Made by a program: the position numbers and the translations under genes
Notes under the pieces: model-generated
What the model was told of the DNA's origin: nothing
The model's input: the letters and a program-made list of their open reading frames with translations, nothing else
Database searches by the model: none
In this document: piece by piece, positions 35,894 to 45,894 of the stretch
How positions within the stretch are numbered: the first letter of the stretch is position 1
Layout: each line of letters starts with the position of its first letter
DNA from: Marchantia polymorpha subsp. ruderalis
Lineage: Eukaryota; Streptophyta; Marchantiopsida; Marchantiales; Marchantiaceae
Direction of reading: 5' to 3'
NCBI GenBank assembly: GCA_037833965.1
Contig: AP031352.1
Coordinates: 9,404,501-9,468,500, forward strand
DNA: 64,000 nucleotides

Positions 35894-36085
35894 TCCATGC
35901 GGCGAGTATGTCGTGAGTAATGTATGCTAAATGTGGACAGGACCGGAAGAAGAGACAAGCCACAGTATTCTTCTAGCTTGTAAAATTTACCGGTCCGCTG
36001 TTTTTCTTATTCATCTTGCTGCTTGCTGGCTTCATGTGGTTGGAGAAGGCACAACGTGGGGCGACGACGGCTCGATCAATTCTCG

Positions 36086-37701
36086 GATCTTCACGGCTGA
36101 ACATGTTTAAGACGGATATATCATACTACACTGCATTGTGATTGTTACCATAATTTTTGACAATTATTTATAAGACACTGAGGTTACTTTATTATGTACA
36201 CAATGAACTAACACCACATTTGAAACATATAATCTAATAAGCATTAAGACATTTCGGACTTGTATATAATATAGGTAATATATAATATTATATATTACCA
36301 AAAATTTGGTTATCTCAAGCAAATCATGTATCAGTAGAGAAAAAACAATGTTGTCCCGGATGGATTGTATGTAACATTCTCTTCCACCATCAAGACCATA
36401 AAGCACCCTCAGGGCTGCTTTAATATAGGTGTTGATTTCAAAGCTAACGTCTTACTAAAGAAAGGAGAGGTAAAGAGGTGTCTGTGTTTCTAAAATTATC
36501 GGGTTATGTTACGGGCTGAATTTTTAGGTAGAGTATGTTGAAGGAACTCTATTATGCACCAAAAGTTTTGATTCATGGGGTTAACTGCACAGGTTGAAGA
36601 AAGTGCACACGCATTGACCAAAAGTAGATATATCATTATGTGAATAGATTCTATATTTTTTATTATAATCAAATTACCACTTTGAGAAGGCTGGATAGTC
36701 AGCTCTGAACTTACGTAGAAATCTTTTGAAATCTTTGCCCGTGAAAGTTATGGGTTTCATACTCAGAGTTCAGAGATACAATAAAATGTATGTAATAAGT
36801 GATCAATTGTTAATCGAATTTGCTCTAAACCTTGTCAAAACATTATCACTCCTATTCTGACCGCTGACTTCTTATCCATTATCAAATTTTTAGAAAGAAG
36901 GCTCGCAGTCTGATCCTCGCCATACAATCAGTAAGTTCTGTTTGAGTGTAGCTGTCTTAATAAAACGTCGAGCTCAATGTCTTTCACTCGTTCCGCATCG
37001 TTCCTATGACAACATAGGACCGATTGACTTCTATAAAGGCACTCCTTCTGAATGGTAGCTTGAATCGGTCGCAAATTCAGAGACACAACTTTCGATAACT
37101 AGATACCCCAATCAGTCATGTACTCCTGGGAGTTTGTCATGGCTGTAGTACTTGAGAAAATGCTCCTTGAAATCAAAGTCTGAGATGTTTACATATTTAT
37201 CGCATTTCCATTTTCGGTTATGTAGGTAAATATCATTCAGGGGTAGTGTTGGTGAGCAGAAGCTCAAAAACACGTACTTATGAGCTAATCTGCAAAAATA
37301 ATATCCGACGTAAACTGTACACCTTAAACCAAAAGCCTTAGCTCTACCATCTCAATATTACTAAGAGAAACCATCCACTCTGCACCACAGCTTCACGTTA
37401 ACTTACGGGTTCTTAAAGTTCCAGATACAAATCTCATGATTAGGAAAATTCTCTCCTCCTCCCCCTTGTGCTCCGGTTGCTCAGAATAGTCCACATCCTC
37501 CTCCACGAGAGCGTAGTGTCTAGGTTATAGCAAATTGACTGATGTAAGAAACAGTTCTACCAGTTCAATCAGCCTCAATTCAGCGAATCACATCTGAAAC
37601 TGCTCGGAACCATTGGAGTCAGTAGATTTTGTCAAAAATTTATCTGGTCTGAAACACGTCTAGGAAAACATGTTCTGTGGTCATGATCTTATCCAGGAAC
37701 T
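36086..37701. other. Spacer at the centre of the palindrome
   Basis: 1616 bp with no counterpart elsewhere in the window and no recognisable gene. AT-rich at 36130-36350, including a TATAATATTATATATTA-like run near 36280. Confidence 0.6.
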
Positions 37702-37893
37702 CGAGAATTGATCGAGCCGTTGTCGCCCCACGTTGTACCTTCTCCAACGACAGGAAGCCAGCAAGCAGCAAGATGAATAAGAAAAACAGCGGACGGGAAA
37801 ATTCTACAAGCTAGGAGAATACTGTGACTTGTCTCTTCTTCCGGTCCTGTCCACATTTAGCATATATTACTCACGACATACTCGCCGCATGGA

Positions 37894-37924
37894 TTTCACG
37901 TCACGGAGCTCGAGAGAATTCATG
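37894..37924 (+). promoter_or_regulatory. Conserved 31-bp upstream block, gene D copy
   Basis: TTTCACGTCACGGAGCTCGA then GAGAATTCATG, ending 266 bp before the ATG. Same sequence as in gene C. Confidence 0.7.
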
Positions 37925-38099
37925 TCGCCACCTGGGCAACTGATCGGTCCGTGAAGTCCGAATGTACCCCACCATAACGCCTCGATGTCTCCACTACTAC
38001 ACTTACCGGCCAAAATGCAATCGATCTGAGATACTCTAGTGTATAGAGTAACTCAATCGTCGTGAGTCTATTTGCCTCGTAATGTAGTCACTTGAGTCC

Positions 38100-38106
38100 T
38101 ATATAA
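38100..38106 (+). promoter_or_regulatory. TATA box of gene D
   Basis: TATATAA in GAGTCCTATATAAGAAGCTC, 84 bp before the ATG. Confidence 0.8.
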
Positions 38107-38189
38107 GAAGCTCAAGTGCAGTCGACTATCATAATCGAGTTCGAGTCCTCTCGCAGCTCATACGGATTCTTAGTACTCAACTGAGAGAC

Positions 38190-39332
38190 ATGGGGCGCTT
38201 TAGATGCAAGACTTTGTTTATCGTAGCTCTGGTGAGCGTCATCGCTCTGCAGTTGTGGGCCTCTGTCGAAGCCCTTGACAATGAACATGACGGACTAGAG
38301 TTTCAAGCCTTGACAGGCTACGGCGGAGGATCGAGTGGCGACGGCAAGGACGGCAGTGACGGCAAGGATGGCCATGGACGTGACAATGGCGATGGCAAAG
38401 ACGGCAGTGATGGAAAGGATGGCAATGGACGTGACAAAGGCGATGGTAAAGACGGCAGTGACGGCAAGGATGGCCATGGACGTGACAAAGGCGATGGTAA
38501 AGACGGCAGTGATGGAAAGGATGGCCATGGACGTGACAAAGGCGACGGCAAAGACGGCAGTGACGGCAAGGATGGCCATGGACGTGACAAAGGCGATGGC
38601 AAAGACGGCAAGGATGGCAAGGATGGCCATGACGATAAGGGAGACCACGGGAACGGCAACGACGGTAAAGACGGTCATCACGACGACAATGATGATCACG
38701 ACGGCAAAGACAAAGACCACAAGGATTGCACCGCAATGGGGTACAAGGGCCGCAAGCCCTGCAAGCCCGTGTCTCCTCCTCCTGCAAAATCTCCCCCTCC
38801 CCAGGGCCCCAAGTCTCCACCACCTCCGAAGAAATCCCCCCCTCCTCCAGTTGTTGTGAAATCGCCGCCGCCTCCTGTCAAGTCTCCGCCGCCTCCCGTC
38901 GTCGTGAAATCTCCCCCTCCTCCTTCATACTCACCTCGGTCGCCGCCACCACCGGCAAAATCGCCACCTCCTCCCGTGGTTGTCAAGTCCCCTCCTCCAC
39001 CGATGAAATCTCCCCCTCCTCCCGTTGTGGCCAAATCACCACCTCCTCCAGCAAAATCTCCTCCTCCTCCATACGCGCAGAAGTCTCCACCGCCTCCAGC
39101 GAAATCTCCTCCTCCTCCGTACGCACAGAAGTCTCCACCGCCTCCCGTAAAATCCCCACCTCCTCCAGTGGTAGTCAAATCCCCTCCGCCTCCAGCAAAA
39201 TCCCCTCCTCCTCCATACGTACAGAAGTCTCCACCACCTCCCGCAAAATCCCCACCTCCTCCAGTGGTAGTCAAGTCCCCTCCACCCCCGATCAAGTCTC
39301 CCCCACCACCATACACAGTTCCATACTACTAG
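38190..39332 (+). CDS. Wall-protein gene D: DGKDG-repeat extensin-like chimera
   Basis: 380 residues, single exon, near-identical to gene C in inverted orientation. Signal peptide, GYGGGSSGDGKDG, then five 17-residue DGKDGSDGKDGHGRDKG-type repeats (C has four). The same Asp/His-rich stretch and DCTAMGYKGRKPCKP linker follow, then 21 Ser-Pro4 motifs (C has 19; the extra piece is a second AKSPPPPYAQKSPPPP). The 33-residue length difference from C is thus exactly one 17-residue and one 16-residue unit. This is the signature of repeat-number change by unequal exchange or slippage. The promoter and 3' hairpin match gene C. Inferred role as for C: a secreted wall glycoprotein with a repeat-built acidic domain. 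Confidence 0.88.
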   Translation: MGRFRCKTLFIVALVSVIALQLWASVEALDNEHDGLEFQALTGYGGGSSGDGKDGSDGKDGHGRDNGDGKDGSDGKDGNGRDKGDGKDGSDGKDGHGRDKGDGKDGSDGKDGHGRDKGDGKDGSDGKDGHGRDKGDGKDGKDGKDGHDDKGDHGNGNDGKDGHHDDNDDHDGKDKDHKDCTAMGYKGRKPCKPVSPPPAKSPPPQGPKSPPPPKKSPPPPVVVKSPPPPVKSPPPPVVVKSPPPPSYSPRSPPPPAKSPPPPVVVKSPPPPMKSPPPPVVAKSPPPPAKSPPPPYAQKSPPPPAKSPPPPYAQKSPPPPVKSPPPPVVVKSPPPPAKSPPPPYVQKSPPPPAKSPPPPVVVKSPPPPIKSPPPPYTVPYY

Positions 39333-39353
39333 ATCGGACTTGCGCCCGCGGCT

Positions 39354-39394
39354 GTAAGCTCTTATCAATACATCAGATATTGATAAGAGCTTAC
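39354..39394. repeat. Perfect 17-bp-stem hairpin after gene D stop
   Basis: Same 41-bp inverted repeat as after gene C, starting 21 bp past the stop codon. Conserved arms and loop. Confidence 0.9.
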
Positions 39395-42300
39395 CCCTCG
39401 AGCTTACCAACATCAATGAGGTTATCATACCAGCACTTATTTGGATCCTTGGTCGGCAGATCATACCAGCTCTGTAGTGCCTTTGTAGAATTTAGAGAGG
39501 TATTAAGTCACTTTGCTTCGGGCGTGACTACGTTCCTGGCGAACTCCATCTTAAATGCTGTCATACAGAATCGTTTAGCTCCGCACAGGATTCTAGATTC
39601 GGTATCATCTGCAGATTTCGAATGAAATCTGCATATGATACCGAAGAGTGAATGAGAACGCACAATGTGTTCACTTCTGAACCAAATTCTGTATAAAACC
39701 TCCAACATCATTTCTGATTCAAATATTCGTATCACGTTTCAAATAACTGTGCAAGTGTCGTGCTCTTACACTGAATGTCATCTGATTAAGTAGATACGAG
39801 CATTCGAGTCTGCAGTTGTTTATTGTCTTCCATCATCGTGGACACACAGCACATTGTAGCCCAATGCCGATACAGATAACCAACTCAAACTTCTCTCGTT
39901 AAGAGCAAAGAATCAATCTGCTGCCGAGCATGTTGCAGTCTGTGTTTGTTTAGCAGCTTCAAATCCCAAGTTACAGTCAAAATACCGACGTGGTAGCTCT
40001 AATATTTGCAAGTCTATTAAGTTTAATACCCATGTTTGCTAGTTAAAATTCTCAAAAAATTTGTATCCTCTATGGACATCTTCGTCTTTAGATTTGAACG
40101 GAGAGCATTCGGTCATTCGGTTATCGATTTGTCCTCTCTCCGTATATGGCGGGAAGGTCTGCTTTGTATCACGGTCATCAACAAATCCCACAAATGAGTT
40201 GCTGGACACTGTCCAGCAATGAATGGCTGTCCAGTGGACAGCCATTCATACCAGGACATAGCTTCATAGAACGATACAGAGGCTCACTCAATCATTCCCA
40301 TTGGTTGAAAATGGGATTATGGGAATTGCGCTTAATTTTCTACAATAGAAAACAGCGATATCTTTCAGTTTAGGTAACGAGGTCACTTTATGAACTTCAA
40401 CAAAAGTATTTAAAAAATTACCAAATTATTTGTATACATTGATAAATATGATAAATGAAAAAATGTATATTTAAGTACATCGAAATTCTTTAATTCTTGT
40501 TATGAACTGAAAAAATCTGATGAAGATTTGGAAGATAGAAGAAATTTTTTTCAGTTTTTTATTCACTTTCTTAGATTTTTTGAATCACAAATGTTATTTC
40601 ATTGTGATCATTTATTTTATTGCATGCTAATAAAATTATTTTAAATTACCTTTGGATTTTTTAATTTGTAGTATGTATTCGTTTAAATATAAATTAAAAA
40701 AAGTATTTGGTTCATGTCGTATTGTTTTAAATGTTATAAATGTATGTAGATATATTATTCAATGATAGCTTGAAATTTTTATCTTAATTTAAATACTATA
40801 TTTAAATTTTTTATCATTTTTAAAAATAAATTATTCAATTTAAAATTCAACTATAGGTACGATTCAGAAATTTTGAAAAAAATAAAATTTTAAAAATCTA
40901 AATTATAGATTTTTATTTTTATTTTTATTTTATATAAATTTTACTATATATTTCTATATATCATAATATTATCCAATCAAACATTATTGAAATGCAAAAC
41001 ATGTTTCTTGAGATTATCAAGTTTATTACAACAATAAAATACAAATTTTATCAATATTTACCATATCCCGAAGAACTTAATGAAAATATAGTTACTTTCC
41101 AAAAACAAATCTTGGATTTTAGACTAATGTAAAATTTTTTTTGAAATTATGAAATTATTATTTTAAATATATTACTGTGAAATATTATGGTTATAATTTT
41201 GAAATTATGCGCATCATTTCAATATAGTGAAACTTGACCTTTGTTTGACATAATGTATCACTAAAGAAATCTGTACTAAGGATCTGCAAACTAAAAGAAG
41301 AAGAGATGAAGTATAGAATATATATCAAACAAAGTCGGTGACCAAGAAATCCATGCATGAATCACAATATGATTTATACCCGGATTGCTAATATGTGTTA
41401 TCTTTAGTGTTACTAGCAGTGTCTTTCGAAAAATTCGGGGAACAAACAATCAGACGTCTACGCAACTCACGTAGATATACAATGCTCACTGTCTATCCTT
41501 TTTTAGAAAACAATCGCTTTAGCATGCGGGGAGAGCAGCTATAGACAAGAAGTCTAAAGCTGCTATGGAAGTCCAAGTGGCCTTGCTGCTCCGGTGACAT
41601 GCGATCGTGATGTTATTCATCATGATGCAATCAGCTCACGTGATTCTATGCAGCTTGCTACTACTTAAATCTCAACTTGACAGAACTCATTTACGTACCA
41701 TAAAGTGAAACACATGGGAGTACTGGAAGTTTCAACTCCGATTTGTACAAACTGGCAGAAGCTTATGCATATGTAGCAAGCCTATGAGTCTGACTAGTGA
41801 CAAGAAGGTGTACTTGCTCAAGTCTTTTTCTACAATCTGATAATTAAATCTCTAGCGAAAGAGGCGGTTTGATAGCATTGAATTAACCTGTGGACCTTTT
41901 AGAAGAAAGAAGTCGAAGATTTTGTTTAATTCTTATCTGTAATGAGACAGCTCATATGGTAGGCTACTAAGTCATCGAAACATGAAACCACATGGCGAAA
42001 TTCTACCTTCTATCCTCACTGAACAGAACGAGAAAGTAACCTGCACATTCTAAAAGACTCTCACCATACCATTTCGTTTGGTGAAAGCTGCAAGTTTGCA
42101 GAACTATTCCCGGGGAATGAGATTAACCTCTGGAGAACATGCTTGCTGCTGCATGGAGGTTATGTGTCCACAAAATTAGAGAGTTAGAATCCCGCTGCAC
42201 GCAAGCGCAGCGTCGAGCCTCTACAACAGTTCAGATCACCGACTTCAACAATCGTCAGCTCGCACACGAATCCTGGAATTACGAGACATGTCAATCATGT

Positions 42301-42632
42301 CGAGTCCCAGCTCTTTTTTGCTTCACAATGTCCGAAAGAAAGGTAAACTGATTGCTCTCAAAGCGAATTTCGTCGCTTACAATCACGTCTTTTTCTAGTT
42401 TGAGTTAGATTTGAATTGCCATTGGCAGCGATCATGTCGAGAAAGTGCAAAAGTTGAATCATGAAGCCGGATGCAGCTGCAGCGGTTCCAGATCTTTGAG
42501 GCCAGCAAGAAGCAAGTGAATCGAAACTATACAGTGTCATAACTACAGTGTGAAAAGCAGCAATCCCCTGTCTCGTCTTCTGAATCTGTCCACATTTAGG
42601 CCTTACTACTCACGATGTGTGCAGTGCAAGAT
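39395..42632. other. Flanks between D and E
   Basis: 39395-40370 mirrors the 3' flank of C. 40380-41250 is very AT-rich. 41250-42632 mirrors the upstream flank of B. No intact gene. The frame equivalent to the 136-codon frame near B is broken here by several stops. Confidence 0.5.
40199..40249. repeat. Two abutting perfect palindromes in the right arm only
   Basis: TTGCTGGACA-C-TGTCCAGCAA (40199-40219) overlaps by one base a 31-bp palindrome, ATGAATGGCTGTCCA-G-TGGACAGCCATTCAT (40219-40249). At the mirrored site in the left arm (near 33660-33680) only GGCTGTCCAACAACTC is present. The right arm therefore gained templated inverted copies of local sequence. Confidence 0.85.
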
Positions 42633-42663
42633 TTTCACGTCACGAAACTCGAGAGAATTCATG
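42633..42663 (+). promoter_or_regulatory. Conserved 31-bp upstream block, gene E copy
   Basis: TTTCACGTCACGAAACTCGA then GAGAATTCATG, ending 298 bp before the lost start codon. Core TCACGTCA retained. Confidence 0.65.
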
Positions 42664-42858
42664 TTCCAGTGGCAGGTCGCATCTCCGCAGCACTTTATCT
42701 CCGTTGTATGCATGCAAATCTAAAGGTCGAAGACCTGTAGACCACGGCTACACCGGCTAGGACCGTCCCCACTACTATGCACAATTGCACAGTTTTACTC
42801 ACAGAAACGAAGTTTGTTGAGGTCTTTATTCTTGTATGTCGTGTTGCAAGCGGAGTCC

Positions 42859-42865
42859 TATAAAA
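42859..42865 (+). promoter_or_regulatory. TATA box of gene E
   Basis: TATAAAA in GAGTCCTATAAAAGAGGCTC, about 100 bp before the lost start codon position. Confidence 0.65.
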
Positions 42866-42960
42866 GAGGCTCAAGCAATCTTTTATATCATAATCGAGTT
42901 GGAATCCACACACAGGCTTCAGCCACAGCTCTCACAAATTGTAACACTTGCTTCATAGAT

Positions 42961-43650
42961 ATAGGACCCCTCAAATGCAAGACTCTGGTGATTATAACTC
43001 TGGTGAGCATTCTCGCTCTGCAGATGTGGGCATCTGTCGAAGCTCAAGGGCATGAATATGACGAGCTCAAGTTTCAAGCCTTGACAGGCTACGGCGGAGG
43101 ATCGAGTGGCGATGGCAAGTCTCGGAAGGACGGGAGCAGTGGCGGCAAGTATGGCGGCGCTAGCGACAAAGGAGATGGCAAGGGAGGAAGGGACGACGGG
43201 TGGAAAGATGGAAACTCCGGGGGCAAAGATGAGCACGACAATGACGACGAGGAGTGCCTGTCGATGGGCTACAAGGGCCGCAAACCTTGCAAGCCTAAGT
43301 CTCCCCCTACTCAAGTTCCCGATTGTAACCCCCCTGCAGCTAAATCCCCTCCTCCTCCAGTCGTAGTGAAATCTCCCCCTCCTCCTTCATACTCACCTCA
43401 GTCGCCACCACCACCGGCAAAATCGCCACCTCCTCCCGTGGTTGTGAAGTCCCCTCCTCCACCTGCGAAATCACCTCCTCCTCCTGTTGCGGCTAAATCA
43501 CCACCACCTCCGGCAAAATCTCCCCCTCCTCCATACGTACAGAAGTCTCCACCACCTCCCGCAACTTCCCCACCCCCTCCAGTGGTGGTCAAGTCCCCTC
43601 CACCCCCGATCATGTCTCCCCCACCACCATACACAGTTCCATACTACTAG
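42961..43650 (+). pseudogene. Wall-protein gene E: start codon lost (ATG to ATA)
   Basis: Aligned to gene B, the start codon is ATA (42961-42963) followed by GGACCCCTCAAATGC. From that point the frame is intact for 229 residues: signal peptide body, GHEYDELKFQALTGYGGGSS, a Gly/Lys/Asp-rich segment, EECLSMGYKGRKPCKPKSP, VPDCNPP, twelve Ser-Pro4 motifs and PPPPYTVPYY. Two Lys residues before Pro blocks have changed (ATSPPPP, IMSPPPP). No in-frame ATG lies upstream within the open frame. The next one (in LQMWASVEA) would cut off most of the signal peptide. Either the gene is newly silent, or it uses an alternative start, an upstream spliced exon or RNA editing. Everything else is preserved, so the loss looks recent. 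Confidence 0.75.
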
Positions 43651-45180
43651 ATTGGACTTGTGTTCGGGCTGAGATCTCTTGTCTATAGAAGTGGTAAGTG
43701 GATTTGGAGCTGCATTATAATGATAAGTTTGTTATTTCTCAACAGCACTCTAGAAACGAGGTCTCAAGTGTGGATTCATATTTCAGTATTCAAGCTATGT
43801 ACTTTGTTTCCGATGCCTGAAGCCTGTTGATGATGTGCAGATCAGTGGAGAATATCTTACCAGCACTGATTTGGATCCGTGATCGGCAACTCATACCAGC
43901 ACTGCCCTCATCACTCAGATCCAGGATAGTGGTGCTCTTTGTAGAATTTAGAGATAGATGAAGTCACTGTGCTTTGAGCGTGACTAGGTTCCTGGAGACT
44001 GCCAATTTTACCTGTTGTCATGCACGATCGTTTAGCTTCCTAGAGTAGAAGACATTCCGTATGTAAATTCCACGAGACCGAAGAGGGAATGAAAACGTCA
44101 AAACGTGTTCATGTGTTCAACTTCTGCGTATAATTCCAGTATCAACTATGATTCAATAATTCGTGTGGGGTTTCATACATCCATCTAAGAAGTTCTTATT
44201 TTGTAGTGGAATGTCATATGTTACATAGATTCAACTCAACAACATGTCCTCAACCACGTCCCTAAGTTCGGCTGGCAAGTCAAAGCTAAGGTCGGTAGCG
44301 ACTACTGACGCTGAGATTAATTCTAGACCATGAACTAAACACATGAAATTTAATGTAACTCAATCTTAAGACGATCCACATCCCCTCACTTGCAATTGAT
44401 ACCAAAATCGCTTACGATAATTCGTAATCTTAAAATAAGAATTTATCTAAACACATTGCATCAACATGACGCGAGGTTTGTAAAATAGCGTGGATGAAAC
44501 ATTCTGGATTGGGATGAATGAAGTAATTACCAATAAACATGAGATTACGAGTGAACCTGGAGGAGATGAATTATGGTTTACTTAAGATATCCCGTTGGTT
44601 TTGCTCTATGTTCTTAACATTTTGCATATTTGTAACTTAGATGTAACTAGTAATTACATGTGATAATCGGAGATAGAAATTGGAAATGTATAGAGAAATA
44701 TGTTTTATTATTAATATTATTAATACCAAAGCCAATCCCAGGGAACAGTAAAGCTATAAGTATATACCAATATGTAAATGGATACGTATTCTTCTTTTTT
44801 ATTCTTATCTAAATTCTATTTCGAAATAATTATTATTATACTCTAATAAATTTTCTGAAATATAGTATTTACATGATATAAAAGAAAAAAAAAGCCCCAA
44901 GATTACCTATCATCTTTTAAAAAAAGTTGTATAGCTCATGTTCAAATGTCTAAAAGATTTGAGTAGAGACAACGGTGATGATTTTTGGAGTTGAATTGTA
45001 CTAGAGTCTGCACATGATTCATGTCATGAATGGACAATGCATAATTGTAGGCGAAAAGGTGGCGTCATGCAGAACAAAACACGGGAAGTACTAAAGATCT
45101 CCGGACAGAAATGTCCCGAACTTTTTTATTTTCAGTGCTCATTTACTTTCGTCATACATTAAATCTACTTTCCCTCATTT
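43651..45180. other. 3' flank of E and AT-rich intergenic DNA
   Basis: 43651-44230 is a diverged mirror of the 3' flank of B. It lacks the complete hairpin. 44400-44960 is AT-rich. No gene seen. Confidence 0.45.
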
Positions 45181-45189
45181 ACAAATCGA

Positions 45190-45709
45190 TAATGTCTTGC
45201 ACTATAGCTGGGACTAAATATGCTCGAAGGATGGCTTCACCCAAACTAGGCTATCTGTTCTCTGTACAGGCCCTCTCACTCATAAATCTACCTGTTAAAA
45301 TGTTCTCGAAGACTACTGTACTGTCAAGTATCTTATCTATCTCCAGATTAGCAATAATGACTTCTGCCTGTGCAGAAAATGCATTTAAATCGCTGACTAT
45401 GTCTAGCGCGTGCTGCACTCTCGCAGAATCCCTGTACACTTGTGTTCACGATATTGCGCGTTCTGGGAGGTGACAGCTTTCAGATTTTCGATACGTGGTT
45501 AGATGTGCGCGTGATGGTTCGTGGCAGCAACTGAGTCGAGAAGAGAAATACGGTACTCGAAGCTGGATGGCGGGTTCAGCTTCTTGCTGTGGTGCTGCGA
45601 TGATCAACTTCGATTCCTCCAGTGATATCATACCCGCCGCGGAGGAATCGAACAGGAATGAAATGATTTTCATCTCTAGCTCATACCCACAACAGCTCGA
45701 TTTCCGCAT
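45190..45709 (-). pseudogene. Unidentified coding-like stretch with one in-frame stop
   Basis: On the minus strand an ATG at 45709 opens 87 codons (including SLEESKLIIAAPQQEAEPAIQ) to a TGA at about 45446. The same frame then continues 60 or more codons (VYRDSARVQHALDIVSDLNA, EVIIANLEIDKILDSTVVFE) to a second stop near 45251. The second part looks protein-like, with amphipathic, helix-prone composition. It could be a decayed gene or two exons of a spliced gene. I do not recognise the family. Confidence 0.3.
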
Positions 45710-45894
45710 TCCACTGACTCCGTTGGCTTTCGACGTGCTTCAAAGAACATGTGATTGAGTTCCGATGTGAAAACGTTTTGTTACATGTGGTACAGAGGAC
45801 TGTGAAGATGGAGTGATGACAGTATCGAGTGAAGGATGAAAGATTATATCGGAATCATCTCTTTTCGACTAATACTAGGAGAGTTCTTCACGGC
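45710..45894. other. Short gap, 3' flank of the C2 gene
   Basis: No features recognised. Confidence 0.4.

Larger units (their letters stand above)
29815..36085. repeat. Left arm of giant imperfect palindrome (genes B and C)
   Basis: Matches 37702-44230 in inverted orientation. The inner edge is sharp: GGCTCGATCAATTCTCG at 36085 mirrors CGAGAATTGATCGAGCC at 37702. The whole arm is mirrored: gene C, both flanks, the AT-rich stretch 32540-33545, the upstream flank of B and gene B itself. Identity is very high around C/D and clearly lower around B/E. The outer edge is approximate. Confidence 0.85.
37702..44230. repeat. Right arm of giant imperfect palindrome (genes D and E)
   Basis: Inverted copy of 29815-36085. 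Gene D mirrors C and gene E mirrors B. Markers of the mirror include the 31-bp promoter blocks, the hairpin after C/D, the AT-rich stretch and the block CAAGGCCACTTGG near 41580. The outer edge, near a GGAATGTCATATG sequence, is approximate. Confidence 0.85.

Noticed and set aside
42814-42960. Upstream extension of gene E as a longer protein
   Set aside because: The open extension begins at a TTG, covers the conserved TATA and leader region of the family, and has no ATG.
29815-44230. Palindrome as a pure assembly artefact
   Set aside because: The arms differ by whole repeat units, by a start-codon change, by the 40.2-kb palindromes and by many substitutions, so they are distinct sequences. 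Misplacement of one arm cannot be excluded without long reads.
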